Source: Streptomyces sp. NBC_01306 (GTDB taxonomy: Bacteria > Actinomycetota > Actinomycetes > Streptomycetales > Streptomycetaceae). From it: a DNA stretch of 64,000 nt. The notes beneath the pieces were generated by a model. The model ran no database searches, was not told the origin of the DNA, and saw only the letters and a list, made by a program, of their open reading frames with translations. The stretch's first letter is position 1. Each line of letters starts with the position of its first letter. The stretch spans positions 4,016,001 to 4,080,000 of the forward strand of contig NZ_JAPEPC010000001.1 in assembly GCF_026340465.1 (NCBI RefSeq), written 5' to 3'. The position numbers were made by a program, and so were the translations under genes. Positions 51,224 to 60,309 of the stretch are shown in pieces.

Positions 51224-53720
51224 TGCGGTGCAGCGGATACGTGCGGACGTCGTCCGCGGTGTGGTCGTACGCCGTGACGAAGCCGCCCTCGACCCGTACC
51301 GGCGCGATCACGCGCCTGCTGGCCGCGCCGTCCGCGTTGACGTAGCCGATCCAGAGCGCCGCGCCAGTCATCGCCGCCGCCTGCACCGTGGCCAGCGTCT
51401 CGGCCGACGGGGTGCGCGGCAGGTCGCCGTGTTCCGGTACCGGGGCGTGCACCACCGTGGCCGCCGTGTCGCCCGCCCTGATCGCCCGCAGCGCCGCGCC
51501 CAGCAGGACATCGTCCGGGACCGGCGGGCCCTCGGGGACCGGGGCGGGCGCGCTGCGTGGCGGGGTGCGGTAGGCGTGGGCGCGGGTGATCAGGACGTCG
51601 CCCTCGGCGGACTCGGCGGCCGGGGCGAAACCCATCGAGCGCAGCCCTTCGAGCAGCCCGGCCGGGTCGGCCATGGAGGCCAGCACCGTGGGCGCGAGGC
51701 GGCGCAGCCGCAGTGACTGGGAACGGGTGTCGGCCAGGATCTCGCTGAGCACCGCGTCGTCGTCGCAGCGTACGTACGAGGAGGCCGCGCCGACCCGGAG
51801 GTGGCCGTGCTTCCGCGCCACGTCGTCGATCAGATACGTGAGCGGCTGCGGGACCGGCGTACGGCTGTGGGCCGCGAGGAAGGCGTGCAGGTCGGCCGCG
51901 GTCTGTCCGGCGTCGAGCGCCCGGCGCACCGAGCCCGCCGTGAAGCGGTAGACGGTGGCGCCGCCCTTGGACTCGACGTCGGCGGCGACCCCGAGCAGCG
52001 CGGCGAGCGGGCGCTCCAGCGGGCCGGGGGCGACGGCGGTGAGGTCGGCCTGGAGCAGGACGTGGTCGAGGGGTTCGGGGATCAGCGGGGTGATCGCGTC
52101 GGCGGCGCGGGTGCGGGCGGCGGCCAGTTCGGCGGGGGTCGGGGCGGGGAGTTGGGCGCTGCCGGGCGTGGTGTCGCCGAGGAGCGCCCTGCCGTGCGTC
52201 GAGAGGGCGCCGCGGCCGGTGATGCCCAGCAGTTCCGTCTCGTTCATCGTCCACTGGGCGATGCGCGAGCGCAGATCGCCAACGGCGCTCGCGCCATGGG
52301 TGTGGCGGGCCGTCGGGATGTCCGCCGTCGCGCCGGGACCCGTACTGCGGCCGGACGCGGTGCCGCGCACCGGGCGTTCCCAGCGCAGCCGGGTCAGCAG
52401 TGAATCCGGGTCGGGCGCTGTGCCCTCCGGGAGGGTCGCCATCAGGGCCAGGACTCTGCGGCGTACCTCGGGGGCGGCGGCGCGGTCCAGCTCGGGACCC
52501 AGGGTGGACAGGGCGCGGCCCTTGGGGTCGAGGCCGCCGATGAGTCCCGGGGTACGGGTGGCGGTGAGCCAGGCCGTGACCAGGTCGGCCCAGCGCTGCT
52601 GGGCCGGCGAGTCGAGCCAGAGGTCGTACGCGGGGGTGGCGGCGAACCGTTCGTCGGCCTCGCCGTCGGCCGCCAGCAGCCCTGCCGCGTAGGCGAGTTC
52701 GACCCAGAAGGCGGCCAGCTGCTCGCTCATGTCCAGCGCGGCGGCGGTCCGCTTGAGGTCGCGGACGCTGAGGCCGCCGGAGCGCAGCACGGCGGGGCCG
52801 CCCTCGTCCCAGTCCTTGAACAGGTCCTCGATGGTGGAGAGCGCGGTGAACGCCTGGCCGGCCGCCGCCGCGTCCACAGCCTGTGGACCGTATTCGCGGG
52901 CGGGCAGCACGGCGGGCGGCCGTGGTGCCGCGCTCTGGTGTGCGCGCCCGGCGCGCAGATGCAGCGCGGCCTCCCGGGGGAGTACCACCGTGCGTGCGCT
53001 GGCGGGCAGCAGCAGCCCGTGGTCGCGGAGCCACTGCACGGGCCGGGTCGGCGCGGCGGCCACTTCGCCGTACGGCGGGCCCCAGACGAGCCTGCTCAGC
53101 ACGTTCAGCGACTCGGTCGGCGCCTCGTCGAGCAGCGCCGACATCCGGGTCCGGTCGGTGAACAGCGAGGTCAGCGCCGCGACAGCGGAGACCGAGTCAT
53201 GCGTACCCGCGAGGCCGACCGCGGTGACGATCTCCTGGACGCGGCCCGGGGACATCCCGACGGTCGCCTCCGCCACGGTCGGCCCGAGGCCGGTCGGCGA
53301 GGGGTGCGTGGGGGAGGGGGCGAGGAGTTCGCGGGCGGTGCGGACGAGCCGGAGCCGGTCGTCCGTGCCCCAGAGCAGCGCCTGTTCGCGGAGCCGCTCG
53401 ACCGCGCCCGGCAGTGCGTCGGCGACCTCCGGATCGCAGTCGTCACCGGCCATGAGGGCGAGGAGCGTCTCGTACGGGGCGGGGTCGGGCGCGACCGCCA
53501 GCGCCTCCGCGGTCTGGAGCGTGAACCGGTCGAGGTGTTCCAGCGCCCGTACGACCGATGCGCGGGTGCCCGCCCGGGTCGCGAGCTGGCTGAGATCGCT
53601 GGGCACCGGCGTCAGCAGATCGGGCCGCGCCCGCAGCAGCCCGGTCAGGGATGCGTCGTCGCGGGTGCGCAGGGCCTCTGCGAGGGTGCGCGGTGGCGTG
53701 CTGCGTGTTCGTTCCGGCAC
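51186..53720 (-). CDS. Helicase_C_3-domain protein associated with XPB-type helicase
   Basis: 844 residues. A largely helical N-terminal half (RTLAEALRTRDDASLTGLLRARPDLLTPVPSDLSQLATRAG..) is followed by an XPB-associated Helicase_C_3 region (LIPEPLDHVLLQADLTAVAPGPLERPLAALLGVAADVESKGGATVYRFTAGSVRRALDAGQTAADLHAFLAAHSRTPVPQPLTYLIDDVARKHG). The C-terminus is a WYL-like strand set (AALWIGYVNADGAASRRVIAPVRVEGGFVTAYDHTADDVRTYPLHRITGV). No Walker motifs are present. These proteins accompany bacterial XPB and may be its DNA-binding partner (inference). GTG start with GGGAGG upstream. Confidence 0.82.
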   Translation of the reverse strand: MPERTRSTPPRTLAEALRTRDDASLTGLLRARPDLLTPVPSDLSQLATRAGTRASVVRALEHLDRFTLQTAEALAVAPDPAPYETLLALMAGDDCDPEVADALPGAVERLREQALLWGTDDRLRLVRTARELLAPSPTHPSPTGLGPTVAEATVGMSPGRVQEIVTAVGLAGTHDSVSAVAALTSLFTDRTRMSALLDEAPTESLNVLSRLVWGPPYGEVAAAPTRPVQWLRDHGLLLPASARTVVLPREAALHLRAGRAHQSAAPRPPAVLPAREYGPQAVDAAAAGQAFTALSTIEDLFKDWDEGGPAVLRSGGLSVRDLKRTAAALDMSEQLAAFWVELAYAAGLLAADGEADERFAATPAYDLWLDSPAQQRWADLVTAWLTATRTPGLIGGLDPKGRALSTLGPELDRAAAPEVRRRVLALMATLPEGTAPDPDSLLTRLRWERPVRGTASGRSTGPGATADIPTARHTHGASAVGDLRSRIAQWTMNETELLGITGRGALSTHGRALLGDTTPGSAQLPAPTPAELAAARTRAADAITPLIPEPLDHVLLQADLTAVAPGPLERPLAALLGVAADVESKGGATVYRFTAGSVRRALDAGQTAADLHAFLAAHSRTPVPQPLTYLIDDVARKHGHLRVGAASSYVRCDDDAVLSEILADTRSQSLRLRRLAPTVLASMADPAGLLEGLRSMGFAPAAESAEGDVLITRAHAYRTPPRSAPAPVPEGPPVPDDVLLGAALRAIRAGDTAATVVHAPVPEHGDLPRTPSAETLATVQAAAMTGAALWIGYVNADGAASRRVIAPVRVEGGFVTAYDHTADDVRTYPLHRITGVAELTDDPS

Positions 53721-53840
53721 GTGCGCCTCCCATAGTGCGGACGGGTCCCCATCCGGCCCACGTTACTGAGATTTACGGGCAGATGGCGCACCGCCCCACG
53801 TTGGACCCGATGACTTCGCTCCCGTACGGGCGGGCAGGAC

Positions 53841-54125
53841 ACCCGGGGGAGCACCGAGAGAAGGGCCGCGGGAAGGGCCCGGAGGGGGGCGGGCGAGGTG
53901 CGGGCGGGGTACGGGCGAGGTGCGGGAAACGCCCTGAGGAGCGGCTGCGGGAGGGCTGCGGAAGGGCCGCGGAGCAGGGGCCGTGCACGGGCAGGAGGGA
54001 GGGCGCAGGGGGACGGGCTGGGGGAAAGGCTGGGGAAAAGGTCGGCGAAGGAGCCCGGGGGTGCGGACGGTGCGCGGTGGGGGCGGCTACGGTCGGTGCA
54101 GAGCGGCGTGAAGGGGTGCGAGTCC
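53841..54125 (+). other. G-rich, strand-biased intergenic region
   Basis: About 285 bases with a run of GGG/GGGG tracts on the plus strand and few pyrimidine tracts, including a 14-bp direct repeat GGGCGAGGTGCGGG (53891-53904 and 53913-53926). Open frames through it are compositional. It includes the leader of the HAAS gene; GAAGGGG (54110-54116) is the likely ribosome site. Confidence 0.6.
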
Positions 54126-55265
54126 GTGGGGATCGAGAGCGATCAGCTCGTCTACGACTATCTGAGCCGGGTCGGTGACCTGGCCCAGCGGCAACTGACC
54201 TCGGCCGACCGGATGCGGCTCGTCGCCTCGCTGCGCGGCGAGATCGACCGGCAGCGTGCCGGGGCCGACGCGGGCGGCGAGGCGGCCGTGCGCCGCATCC
54301 TCGGCCGGCTCGGCACACCGGCCGAGCAGGTGGCGGCGGCGACGGGCGGCGGCCCCCCGCCGGGCGCGGCGGAACCGGACCCCGACCCCGTACGGGACCG
54401 GGCGCGCCGGATGCCCCGCCCGCGCCGGAACGATCCGGCGGGTGCGGAGCAGGACGGCAGCGGCGGGTCCGCGCCGGGCCGGACCGGGCTGGGCAAGACC
54501 GGGCTGGGCAAGACGGGACTGGGCAAGTCCGGGCCCGGGGGCGGCAGATGGGGGTTCGGCAGGGGCGAAAAGCCCGAGCCGCAGCCCCCGCGTTCGACGG
54601 CCGCCTCACCGCCGCACCTCGCGGGCGAGGACGAACTGGGCCCGTCCGGCGCCGAACCCGACTGGTGGCGCATCCAGTCGGGACCCTTCGGAGCCGGTGA
54701 CTCGGTGCCCGGCTTCACCGGCGGGGTGGAGATCCCCGAGATACTCAAACCGCCGCCCGGCGCGGAGTCCGGGGACGGCGATGACGGTCCTGACGCCGGC
54801 GGCGAAGCCGAAGAGGACGGCGCCGACGGTGAGTTCGTGGAGGCACCGCCGCGCCGCGGGCGGTCGCTGCTCGGCCGCAGGCCGCCGGCCGGTGAGGGCG
54901 GCGGCGGGGTGCGGGCCGTGGCCGCGGGCTTCTCCAGCCCGTTCCTGCTGCTCGCGGCGGCGCTGCTGGTCGTCGGCGCCGTGCTCGGCTCGCTGATCGC
55001 GCTCGGTGCCGGCTGGCTCCTCGCGTACGTCTCGCGCAGGCTCAGCCGCGCCGAGGCGAAGTGGGCGGTGCTCGGCCTGCCGGGGCTGGCCCTGACGGGC
55101 GGGATCGTCTGGCTGTGGGGGCGCTCCAGCGGGCGCTGGGGCACGCCGATCCCGGCGCACGGGATGGGTGACGCGATCTCCGGGGTGTGGCCGGTCGTCC
55201 TGCGGGTGGCGGCCGGTGCCTCCGCGCTGTATCTGGTGTGGCGGGCGCGGAGGCGGCTGCCGTAA
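54126..55265 (+). CDS. HAAS-domain membrane protein
   Basis: 379 residues. The N-terminal HAAS/DUF1700-like helical domain (DQLVYDYLSRVGDLAQRQLTSADRMRLVASLRGEIDRQRAG...AVRRILGRLGTPAEQV) is usual in proteins controlled with PadR regulators; none is adjacent here. A long disordered linker has a GLGKTGLGKTGLGKSG repeat (about 121-136) and acidic stretches. Two to four C-terminal membrane segments follow (FLLLAAALLVVGAVLGSLIALGAGWLLAYV, WAVLGLPGLALTGGIVWLWG). The GTG at 54126 is taken because GAAGGGG lies upstream and the domain starts there. Confidence 0.78.
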   Translation: MGIESDQLVYDYLSRVGDLAQRQLTSADRMRLVASLRGEIDRQRAGADAGGEAAVRRILGRLGTPAEQVAAATGGGPPPGAAEPDPDPVRDRARRMPRPRRNDPAGAEQDGSGGSAPGRTGLGKTGLGKTGLGKSGPGGGRWGFGRGEKPEPQPPRSTAASPPHLAGEDELGPSGAEPDWWRIQSGPFGAGDSVPGFTGGVEIPEILKPPPGAESGDGDDGPDAGGEAEEDGADGEFVEAPPRRGRSLLGRRPPAGEGGGGVRAVAAGFSSPFLLLAAALLVVGAVLGSLIALGAGWLLAYVSRRLSRAEAKWAVLGLPGLALTGGIVWLWGRSSGRWGTPIPAHGMGDAISGVWPVVLRVAAGASALYLVWRARRRLP

Positions 55266-55491
55266 CGCCCCTCGGTCGAGCCCCTCGTGGGCCTGGCGGG
55301 GGCCTGGCGGGGGCCTGGCGGCAGGACTGCCTCCGCCGCGGCCGGTGCCCGCTGTGTCCCCGTTTACGTCTGTAGCAGGCGTGTTGCCTTCCCGTGACGA
55401 TCTTGGGCCGGTGTAGCGGGCAAGCTGTTCGCAGACAGGGGTTCGGCGGGCCTGCCGGCCGGACCGGGAGCTGAGAGAAGGAGAGCTGGCC

Positions 55492-56013
55492 ATGGGTATG
55501 ACTCGCAAGTTCGTCGTGACGGTCGCCGCCACCGCCCTGGCAGGGGCCGCCGGGGTGGGAGTCGCACAGGCAGCCACCGCGTCGCACTCGTCTGCCGCGG
55601 CCGGCGTCAAGGTCTCTTCCTGCCGCCCGGCGAACCACACGGCGAAGATCACTCCGGATGCCTCCAGCGCCGGGCACCGCCACTACCGGGTCACGCTGAC
55701 CGCGGCACCCGGCACGGAGTCCTGCAAGCTGGCCGGTTCGCCCACCGGGGTGAAGTTCTACAACCACGGTTCGCTGGACGGCGTGACCGCGAAGTCGTAC
55801 GGCGGCCAGAGCACCGCGGTCACCCTCAGCCCCGGCCACCCGGTCCACTTCGACATCCAGGTGCCCAGCAGCACCAAGGGTGCGTCGGCCAACGAGGTCT
55901 CGTTCACGCTCCGGACCCCGGGCGGCGGCACGATCCCCGGCGAGTCCTCCGCGAACGGCTCGCTCTCGGTCGACGCCGGTACCCAGATCGGTGCCATGCA
56001 GGCCGGAGCCTGA
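55492..56013 (+). CDS. secreted DUF4232 protein
   Basis: 173 residues with a signal peptide (MGMTRKFVVTVAATALAGAA.. cut near AQAATA). The mature part (KVSSCRPANHTAKITPDASSAGHRHYRVTLTAAPGTESCKLAG...HPVHFDIQVPSS) matches DUF4232, with two cysteines likely in a disulfide. It is an extracellular protein of unknown role. AAGGAGAG precedes the ATG. A strong terminator follows. Confidence 0.85.
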   Translation: MGMTRKFVVTVAATALAGAAGVGVAQAATASHSSAAAGVKVSSCRPANHTAKITPDASSAGHRHYRVTLTAAPGTESCKLAGSPTGVKFYNHGSLDGVTAKSYGGQSTAVTLSPGHPVHFDIQVPSSTKGASANEVSFTLRTPGGGTIPGESSANGSLSVDAGTQIGAMQAGA

Positions 56014-56056
56014 GATACCCGCGTAGCCGCGTGACCCCGGCACGTCATCGTGCCCC

Positions 56057-56091
56057 CTGTGCCGCCGTTCCCCCGAGGGACGGCGGCACAG
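56057..56091. terminator. bidirectional terminator between DUF4232 and the siderophore-binding protein gene
   Basis: CTGTGCCGCCGT (56057-56068) pairs with ACGGCGGCACAG (56080-56091); inner CCC/GGG pairs extend it. It lies 20 bases from the stop of the convergent transporter gene. Confidence 0.88.
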
Positions 56092-56110
56092 TGCTGGGCG
56101 GCCGGGCCGG

Positions 56111-57100
56111 TTACCGCTGGGTGAGATCCCGCTGTAGTTCATCGAGGATCGTGTCGGCGGCCGTGTAGCCGATGCCCTGGATCCACAACTGGTCGTCGAC
56201 CCCGAACGACTTGCCGTTCTTCACCGCGGTCAGGTTCTTCCACAGGGCGCCGCGCGTGGTCTGGGTTTCCTTGGCCTTCGCCGGGTCGCCGTACGTGGAG
56301 TGGAAGAGCACGTCCGCGTCGGCGAGGTCGATCCGCTCGGGGCTCACGTCGTACGAGAAACCGTCCTTGGCCTTGTCGGTGATGGCCGGGCGGCCGACGC
56401 CGAGGTCCGCGAGGATCGTGCCGATGTAGTTCTTCCTGCCGTAGATCCGGATGTCGGCGCCTTCCACGAACCGCACCATGCTGACCTCCGTGGCGGCCGC
56501 CTTCGCGGGTCCGCCGAGCGCGGCCACGACCCGCCGGATGTGCGCGGTGTACGCGGCGACGGTCTTCTTCGCCTCAGCTTTCCTGCCGAGGGCGTCGGCG
56601 TGCACCTGGAAGTTCGCCTTCCACGGGTAGCCGGTGTTCTCCGTCATGACGGTCGGCGCGATCGCGCTGAGCTGGCTGTACTTGTCGCCGTGCCGGATCT
56701 TGCTGGTGAGGATCAGGTCGGGCTTGAGCGCGGCGATGGCCTCCATGTTCGGCTGGAGCATCGCGCCGACGTCCTTTATCCCGGCGACCTCGTCCTTGGG
56801 CAGGTAGTCGAGGAACCCGGACTTCACGTCGGCGTGCGTGGAGCCGACCGGTTTCACACCGAGCGTGATGGCGGAGTCCAGCTCGGCGGTGTCCAGGACG
56901 ACGACCCGCCGGGGGTGGTCGGGGACCCGTACGTCACCCATGGCGGTCTTCATGGTGTGGGTGGCGGCCGACCCCGTGGACGGCTTGCCGCTGGTGTCGG
57001 CGGAGCCGCACGCCGTGAGAGCCAGCACACCGGTGAGCGCGAGAGCGCCCGCGACGGCACGGTGGAGGTGGCGGCGGTGCCGGTGGGGTGCGCGCTTCAT
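56111..57100 (-). CDS. iron-siderophore ABC transporter, substrate-binding lipoprotein
   Basis: 329 residues. The lipobox LTAC (cysteine 31) follows a basic signal peptide. The periplasmic-binding TroA-like fold shows RRVVVLDTAELDSAITLGVKPVG, LQPNMEAIAALKPDLILTS and VEGADIRIYGRKNYIGTILADLG. It binds ferric siderophore and delivers it to the FecCD-type permeases encoded upstream. It is the last gene of the cluster, 136 bases after the ATPase gene across a 10-bp tandem repeat, so it may also have its own promoter. AAGGGA precedes the ATG at 57100. Confidence 0.93.
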   Translation of the reverse strand: MKRAPHRHRRHLHRAVAGALALTGVLALTACGSADTSGKPSTGSAATHTMKTAMGDVRVPDHPRRVVVLDTAELDSAITLGVKPVGSTHADVKSGFLDYLPKDEVAGIKDVGAMLQPNMEAIAALKPDLILTSKIRHGDKYSQLSAIAPTVMTENTGYPWKANFQVHADALGRKAEAKKTVAAYTAHIRRVVAALGGPAKAAATEVSMVRFVEGADIRIYGRKNYIGTILADLGVGRPAITDKAKDGFSYDVSPERIDLADADVLFHSTYGDPAKAKETQTTRGALWKNLTAVKNGKSFGVDDQLWIQGIGYTAADTILDELQRDLTQR

Positions 57101-57175
57101 GAGGATCCCTTTCGACGGCGTTCCGTTCGGACGGCGTTCCAGCAGAGTCTCAGGCGTCAACTATGTTGTTTTGGG

Positions 57176-57219
57176 CCGGACTTCACCGGACTTCACCGGA
57201 CTTCGCCGGATTTCACCGG
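57176..57219. repeat. 10-bp tandem repeat CCGGACTTCA, four to five units
   Basis: CCGGACTTCA (57176, 57186), CCGGACTTCG (57196), CCGGATTTCA (57206) and a final CCGG (57216) follow one another with exact 10-base period between the ATPase stop and the binding-protein gene. Period equals one helical turn. Confidence 0.9.
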
Positions 57220-57236
57220 GCGGGCTTCACTCGACT

Positions 57237-58103
57237 TCAGGGAAGGTCCGCGGGCTCGGACTCCGGCACATCGGCGGATTCGGGAACATCCGCGTGCGCA
57301 GCCCACGGCGCCCCCGCCACGACCAGCGGCGACCCGGTCACCGGGTCCGGGATGACGACCGACTCCAGGCCGAACACCTCCCGTACGAGTTCCGCCGTGA
57401 CGATCTCCGTCGGGTGCCCCTCGGCGACGATGCGGCCGTCCTTCATGGCCACCAGGTGATCGGCGTACCTGGCCGCCTGGTTGAGGTCGTGCAGTACCGC
57501 GACGACGGTCCTGCCGCGCTCCTTGTTGAGCTGGCGCACCAGGTCAAGCACCTCCACCTGGTGGGCGATGTCGAGGTAGGTGGTGGGCTCGTCGAGCAGG
57601 AGCAGATCCGTCTCCTGGGCGAGCGCCATGGCGATCCAGACGCGCTGGCGCTGCCCGCCGGAGAGTTCGTCCACGGCCCGCTCCGCGAGCGCCGTGATGT
57701 CGGTGCGCTCCATGGCGCCGGTGACGGCGCGCTCGTCCTCGTCCGACCACTGCTGCCACCAGTGCTGGTGCGGCTGGCGGCCGCGTGCCACCAGGTCGGC
57801 GACGGTGATCGCCTCGGGCGCCGAAGGGGACTGCGGGAGCAGCCCGATCGACTGCGCGATCTTCCTGGTGGGCGTGCGCGCCAGCTCGGCGCCGTCGAGC
57901 AGCACCGCACCGCTGCGCGGCTTCAGCAGCCGTCCCAGGGCCCGCAGGGTGGTGGACTTCCCGCAGGCGTTGGGCCCGACGATGACGGTCACCTGCCCGT
58001 CGGGCACGGCCAGGTCGAGCCCGTCGACGACGGTGCGGTCGTCGTACGCGAGCGTCAGCTCACGGGCCGTCAGTCTCGTCTCCGGCGTCGGCCTGCTGGT
58101 CAT
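57237..58103 (-). CDS. iron-siderophore ABC transporter, ATP-binding protein
   Basis: 288 residues of the FecE type. Walker A GPNACGKST, the signature LSGGQRQRVWIAMALAQ, Walker B LLLLDEPTTYLDIAHQ and the switch His (VAVLHDLNQAARYAD) are all present. It energises ferric-siderophore import with the two permeases. It starts 3 bases after the second permease's stop, in one operon. The C-terminal acidic tail (ADVPESADVPESEPADLP) is a short repeat. Confidence 0.95.
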   Translation of the reverse strand: MTSRPTPETRLTARELTLAYDDRTVVDGLDLAVPDGQVTVIVGPNACGKSTTLRALGRLLKPRSGAVLLDGAELARTPTRKIAQSIGLLPQSPSAPEAITVADLVARGRQPHQHWWQQWSDEDERAVTGAMERTDITALAERAVDELSGGQRQRVWIAMALAQETDLLLLDEPTTYLDIAHQVEVLDLVRQLNKERGRTVVAVLHDLNQAARYADHLVAMKDGRIVAEGHPTEIVTAELVREVFGLESVVIPDPVTGSPLVVAGAPWAAHADVPESADVPESEPADLP

Positions 58104-58106
58104 GAG

Positions 58107-59204
58107 TTAGTTGCCTCCACTACGGCCGCGGGCGCCGTGATTCTTCGCGATCAGCCAGATCAGATACGGGGCGCCGACCGCCGCCGTGAGGACGCCCACC
58201 GGCAGTTCGGTGGGCGACAGGAGCTTGCGGCCGAGCAGATCGGCGAGTACGACGATGAACGCGCCCATCAGCGCCGAGCAGAGCAGCGGGATCTGCGCGG
58301 TCCTGGTCATCCGGCGGGCGATCTGCGGGGCGAGCAGCGCGACGAAGTCGACGGGCCCTGCGGCCCCGGTCGCCACCGATGCCAGCACCACGCCGAGCAG
58401 CACGAGACCGAGCCGCACCCGCCCGAGCCGGATGCCGAGCGCGGTCGCGGTGTCGTCGTCCATGGAGACGGTGCGCTGGGCGTACGCGGCCCACAGCATC
58501 GCCGGTACGAGCGCGAGCAGTACCCAGCCGACGAGTTCGGCTTGGTCCCAGCCCCGGCCGTTCAGCGAGCCGGTGAGCCAGATCTGGGCCTGCTGGGCGA
58601 CCAGGTAGTCGCCCTTGGTCAGGAAGAGCTGGGTGACCGAGCCCAGTGCGATGGCGAAGCCGATGCCGATCAGCACGAACCGGGTGGCGTGCAGCCCGCC
58701 GCGCCAGGCGAAGGCGTACACCAGGGCGGCGGCGGCGATCCCGCCGATGACCGAGAGGTACGGCAGGACGGCGGTGGAGGTCACCCCGAGCGACATCGCG
58801 GCGACGGTGAGCGCGCCCGCGCCCTTGCTGATGCCGATGATGTCGGGGCTGGCCAGCGGGTTGCGCGCGACGGTCTGGATGAGCGCCCCGGCCACCCCGA
58901 AGGCGGCGCCGACGAGCAGCCCGACGACCATGCGGGGCAGCCGCAGGGTGCCGACGACGAGTTCGTCGGGCGAGGGCCTGCCGAGGATGACCTTGACGAC
59001 CTCGCCGGGCGCGATGAAGTCCTCACCGACGCAGAGGTACGCGACACAGGTGACGGCCAGCAGCACGGCGAGCGCCACGGCGACGGCCGCCGCCCGCCGG
59101 TGCAGCAGGAACGTCCCGCGCCCGGCCCGTACGAGGGAGTACCCGGCGGGGCGCATGGCCGCCGCTGTCGTGGTTGTCGTGGGGACGGGAGCAGCCGATG
59201 TCAC
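58107..59204 (-). CDS. iron-siderophore ABC transporter, FecCD permease 2
   Basis: 365 residues with about nine membrane helices: LVGAAFGVAGALIQTVARNPLASPDIIGISKGAGAL (FecCD signature with the ATPase-coupling segment), GAAGPVDFVALLAPQIARRMT and LPVGVLTAAVGAPYLIWLI. The GTG at 59204 overlaps the TGA of permease 1 (GTGA). It forms the membrane channel with permease 1. Confidence 0.94.
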   Translation of the reverse strand: MTSAAPVPTTTTTAAAMRPAGYSLVRAGRGTFLLHRRAAAVAVALAVLLAVTCVAYLCVGEDFIAPGEVVKVILGRPSPDELVVGTLRLPRMVVGLLVGAAFGVAGALIQTVARNPLASPDIIGISKGAGALTVAAMSLGVTSTAVLPYLSVIGGIAAAALVYAFAWRGGLHATRFVLIGIGFAIALGSVTQLFLTKGDYLVAQQAQIWLTGSLNGRGWDQAELVGWVLLALVPAMLWAAYAQRTVSMDDDTATALGIRLGRVRLGLVLLGVVLASVATGAAGPVDFVALLAPQIARRMTRTAQIPLLCSALMGAFIVVLADLLGRKLLSPTELPVGVLTAAVGAPYLIWLIAKNHGARGRSGGN

Positions 59205-60205
59205 GCCGGGACCGCCTTCCGGCGTACGAGGGTCACCAGGAACGGCACCCCGATCAGGGCCGTCATCACTCCGGCCGGCACCTCGCTCGGCGGGAAGACG
59301 ACCCGGCCGATGGTGTCGGAGACCAGCAGCATCACCGGGCCGATGAGGGCCGCCATCGGCAGCACCCAGCGGTGGTCGCTGCCGACGATCGCGCGGGCGA
59401 TGTGTGGCACCGCGAGTCCGATGAAGGCGATGGGTCCGGCGGCGGCGACGCCGACCCCGGTCAGTACGGTGGCGCCGATGCCGCCGATGATGCGTACCGT
59501 CGCGACCTTCTGGCCGAGCCCCTTCGCCATGTCGTCGCCCAGCGCCAGCGCGTCGAGACCGCGCGCGACCGAGGCCACGAGCACCACGCCCACCAGCAGG
59601 AACGGCCAGATCTGGCCAACAATGTCGGTGTCACGGCCGCCGATCGAGCCGACCTGCCAGAAGCGGAACTCGTCCAGCGCCGAGGCCTTGGTGGTCAGGA
59701 CCGCCTGCACCACGGAGACGAGCAGCGCGTTGATCGCGGCGCCGCCCAGCGCGAGCTTGACCGGGGTGGCGCCGCCGCGACCCCGGGAGGCGATGGCGTA
59801 CACCGCGACGGACGCGACCGCCGCCCCGGCGAAGGCGAACCAGACGTACCCGGTGAGGGTGTGGATCCCGGCGAAGGCGATGGCCAGCACCACACCGACG
59901 GAGGCGCCCTGGCTGATGCCGAGAATGCCGGGATCGGCGATGGGGTTACGGGTGATGCCCTGGAGCACGGTCCCGGCCAGGGCGAGCGCGGCGCCCACCA
60001 TCAGCCCGATGAGGGTGCGCGGCACCCGCAGCTGGCGTACGACTTCGGCGGTGTTGCTGTGGCCGCCGTGCAGCAGCGCGTCGATCACCGCCGATGGTGC
60101 GATGGCCCGTGCCCCGACCGCGAGGCTGAGCAGGACCGCCAGCAGCAGGGCCACGACGGCGGCGGCCGTCCAGGCTGCGCGGCGGCGGGCCACGGGAGTT
60201 GACAT
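59201..60205 (-). CDS. iron-siderophore ABC transporter, FecCD permease 1
   Basis: 334 residues: RTLIGLMVGAALALAGTVLQGITRNPIADPGILGISQGASVGVVLAI, GVAAAGPIAFIGLAVPHIARAIVG and VPAGVMTALIGVPFLVTLV, the FecCD pattern throughout. It is the first gene of the four-gene importer, with an iron box 32-47 bases upstream of its start. Confidence 0.94.
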   Translation of the reverse strand: MSTPVARRRAAWTAAAVVALLLAVLLSLAVGARAIAPSAVIDALLHGGHSNTAEVVRQLRVPRTLIGLMVGAALALAGTVLQGITRNPIADPGILGISQGASVGVVLAIAFAGIHTLTGYVWFAFAGAAVASVAVYAIASRGRGGATPVKLALGGAAINALLVSVVQAVLTTKASALDEFRFWQVGSIGGRDTDIVGQIWPFLLVGVVLVASVARGLDALALGDDMAKGLGQKVATVRIIGGIGATVLTGVGVAAAGPIAFIGLAVPHIARAIVGSDHRWVLPMAALIGPVMLLVSDTIGRVVFPPSEVPAGVMTALIGVPFLVTLVRRKAVPA

Positions 60206-60230
60206 CAGGACATCAGACCCATTCCGAAGG

Positions 60231-60254
60231 TTGGTAAGGCTTGGCTAAGCCTAA
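60231..60254 (-). promoter_or_regulatory. iron box for DmdR/IdeR upstream of the siderophore importer
   Basis: AGGCTT (60237-60242), GGCT, AAGCCT (60247-60252) form a perfect inverted repeat flanked by TA and AA, giving a 19-20 base site close to the DtxR/IdeR/DmdR consensus (TTAGGTTAGGCTCACCTAA type). It lies upstream of permease 1, so iron should repress the operon. It also lies upstream of the HAD gene. Confidence 0.85.
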
Positions 60255-60309
60255 GCTGAGCCTCTTCGGGCGAATCGGCCAGGTCGCGCGTGGGGGGAGG
60301 ATGGAAGGC

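Noticed and set aside
56838..60248. Plus-strand open frame of 1136 codons antisense to the siderophore importer
   Set aside because: It mirrors the importer genes on the minus strand, which have full family motifs; the plus-strand translation is Arg/Gly/Asp/Pro-rich and matches nothing. High-GC DNA gives such shadows.
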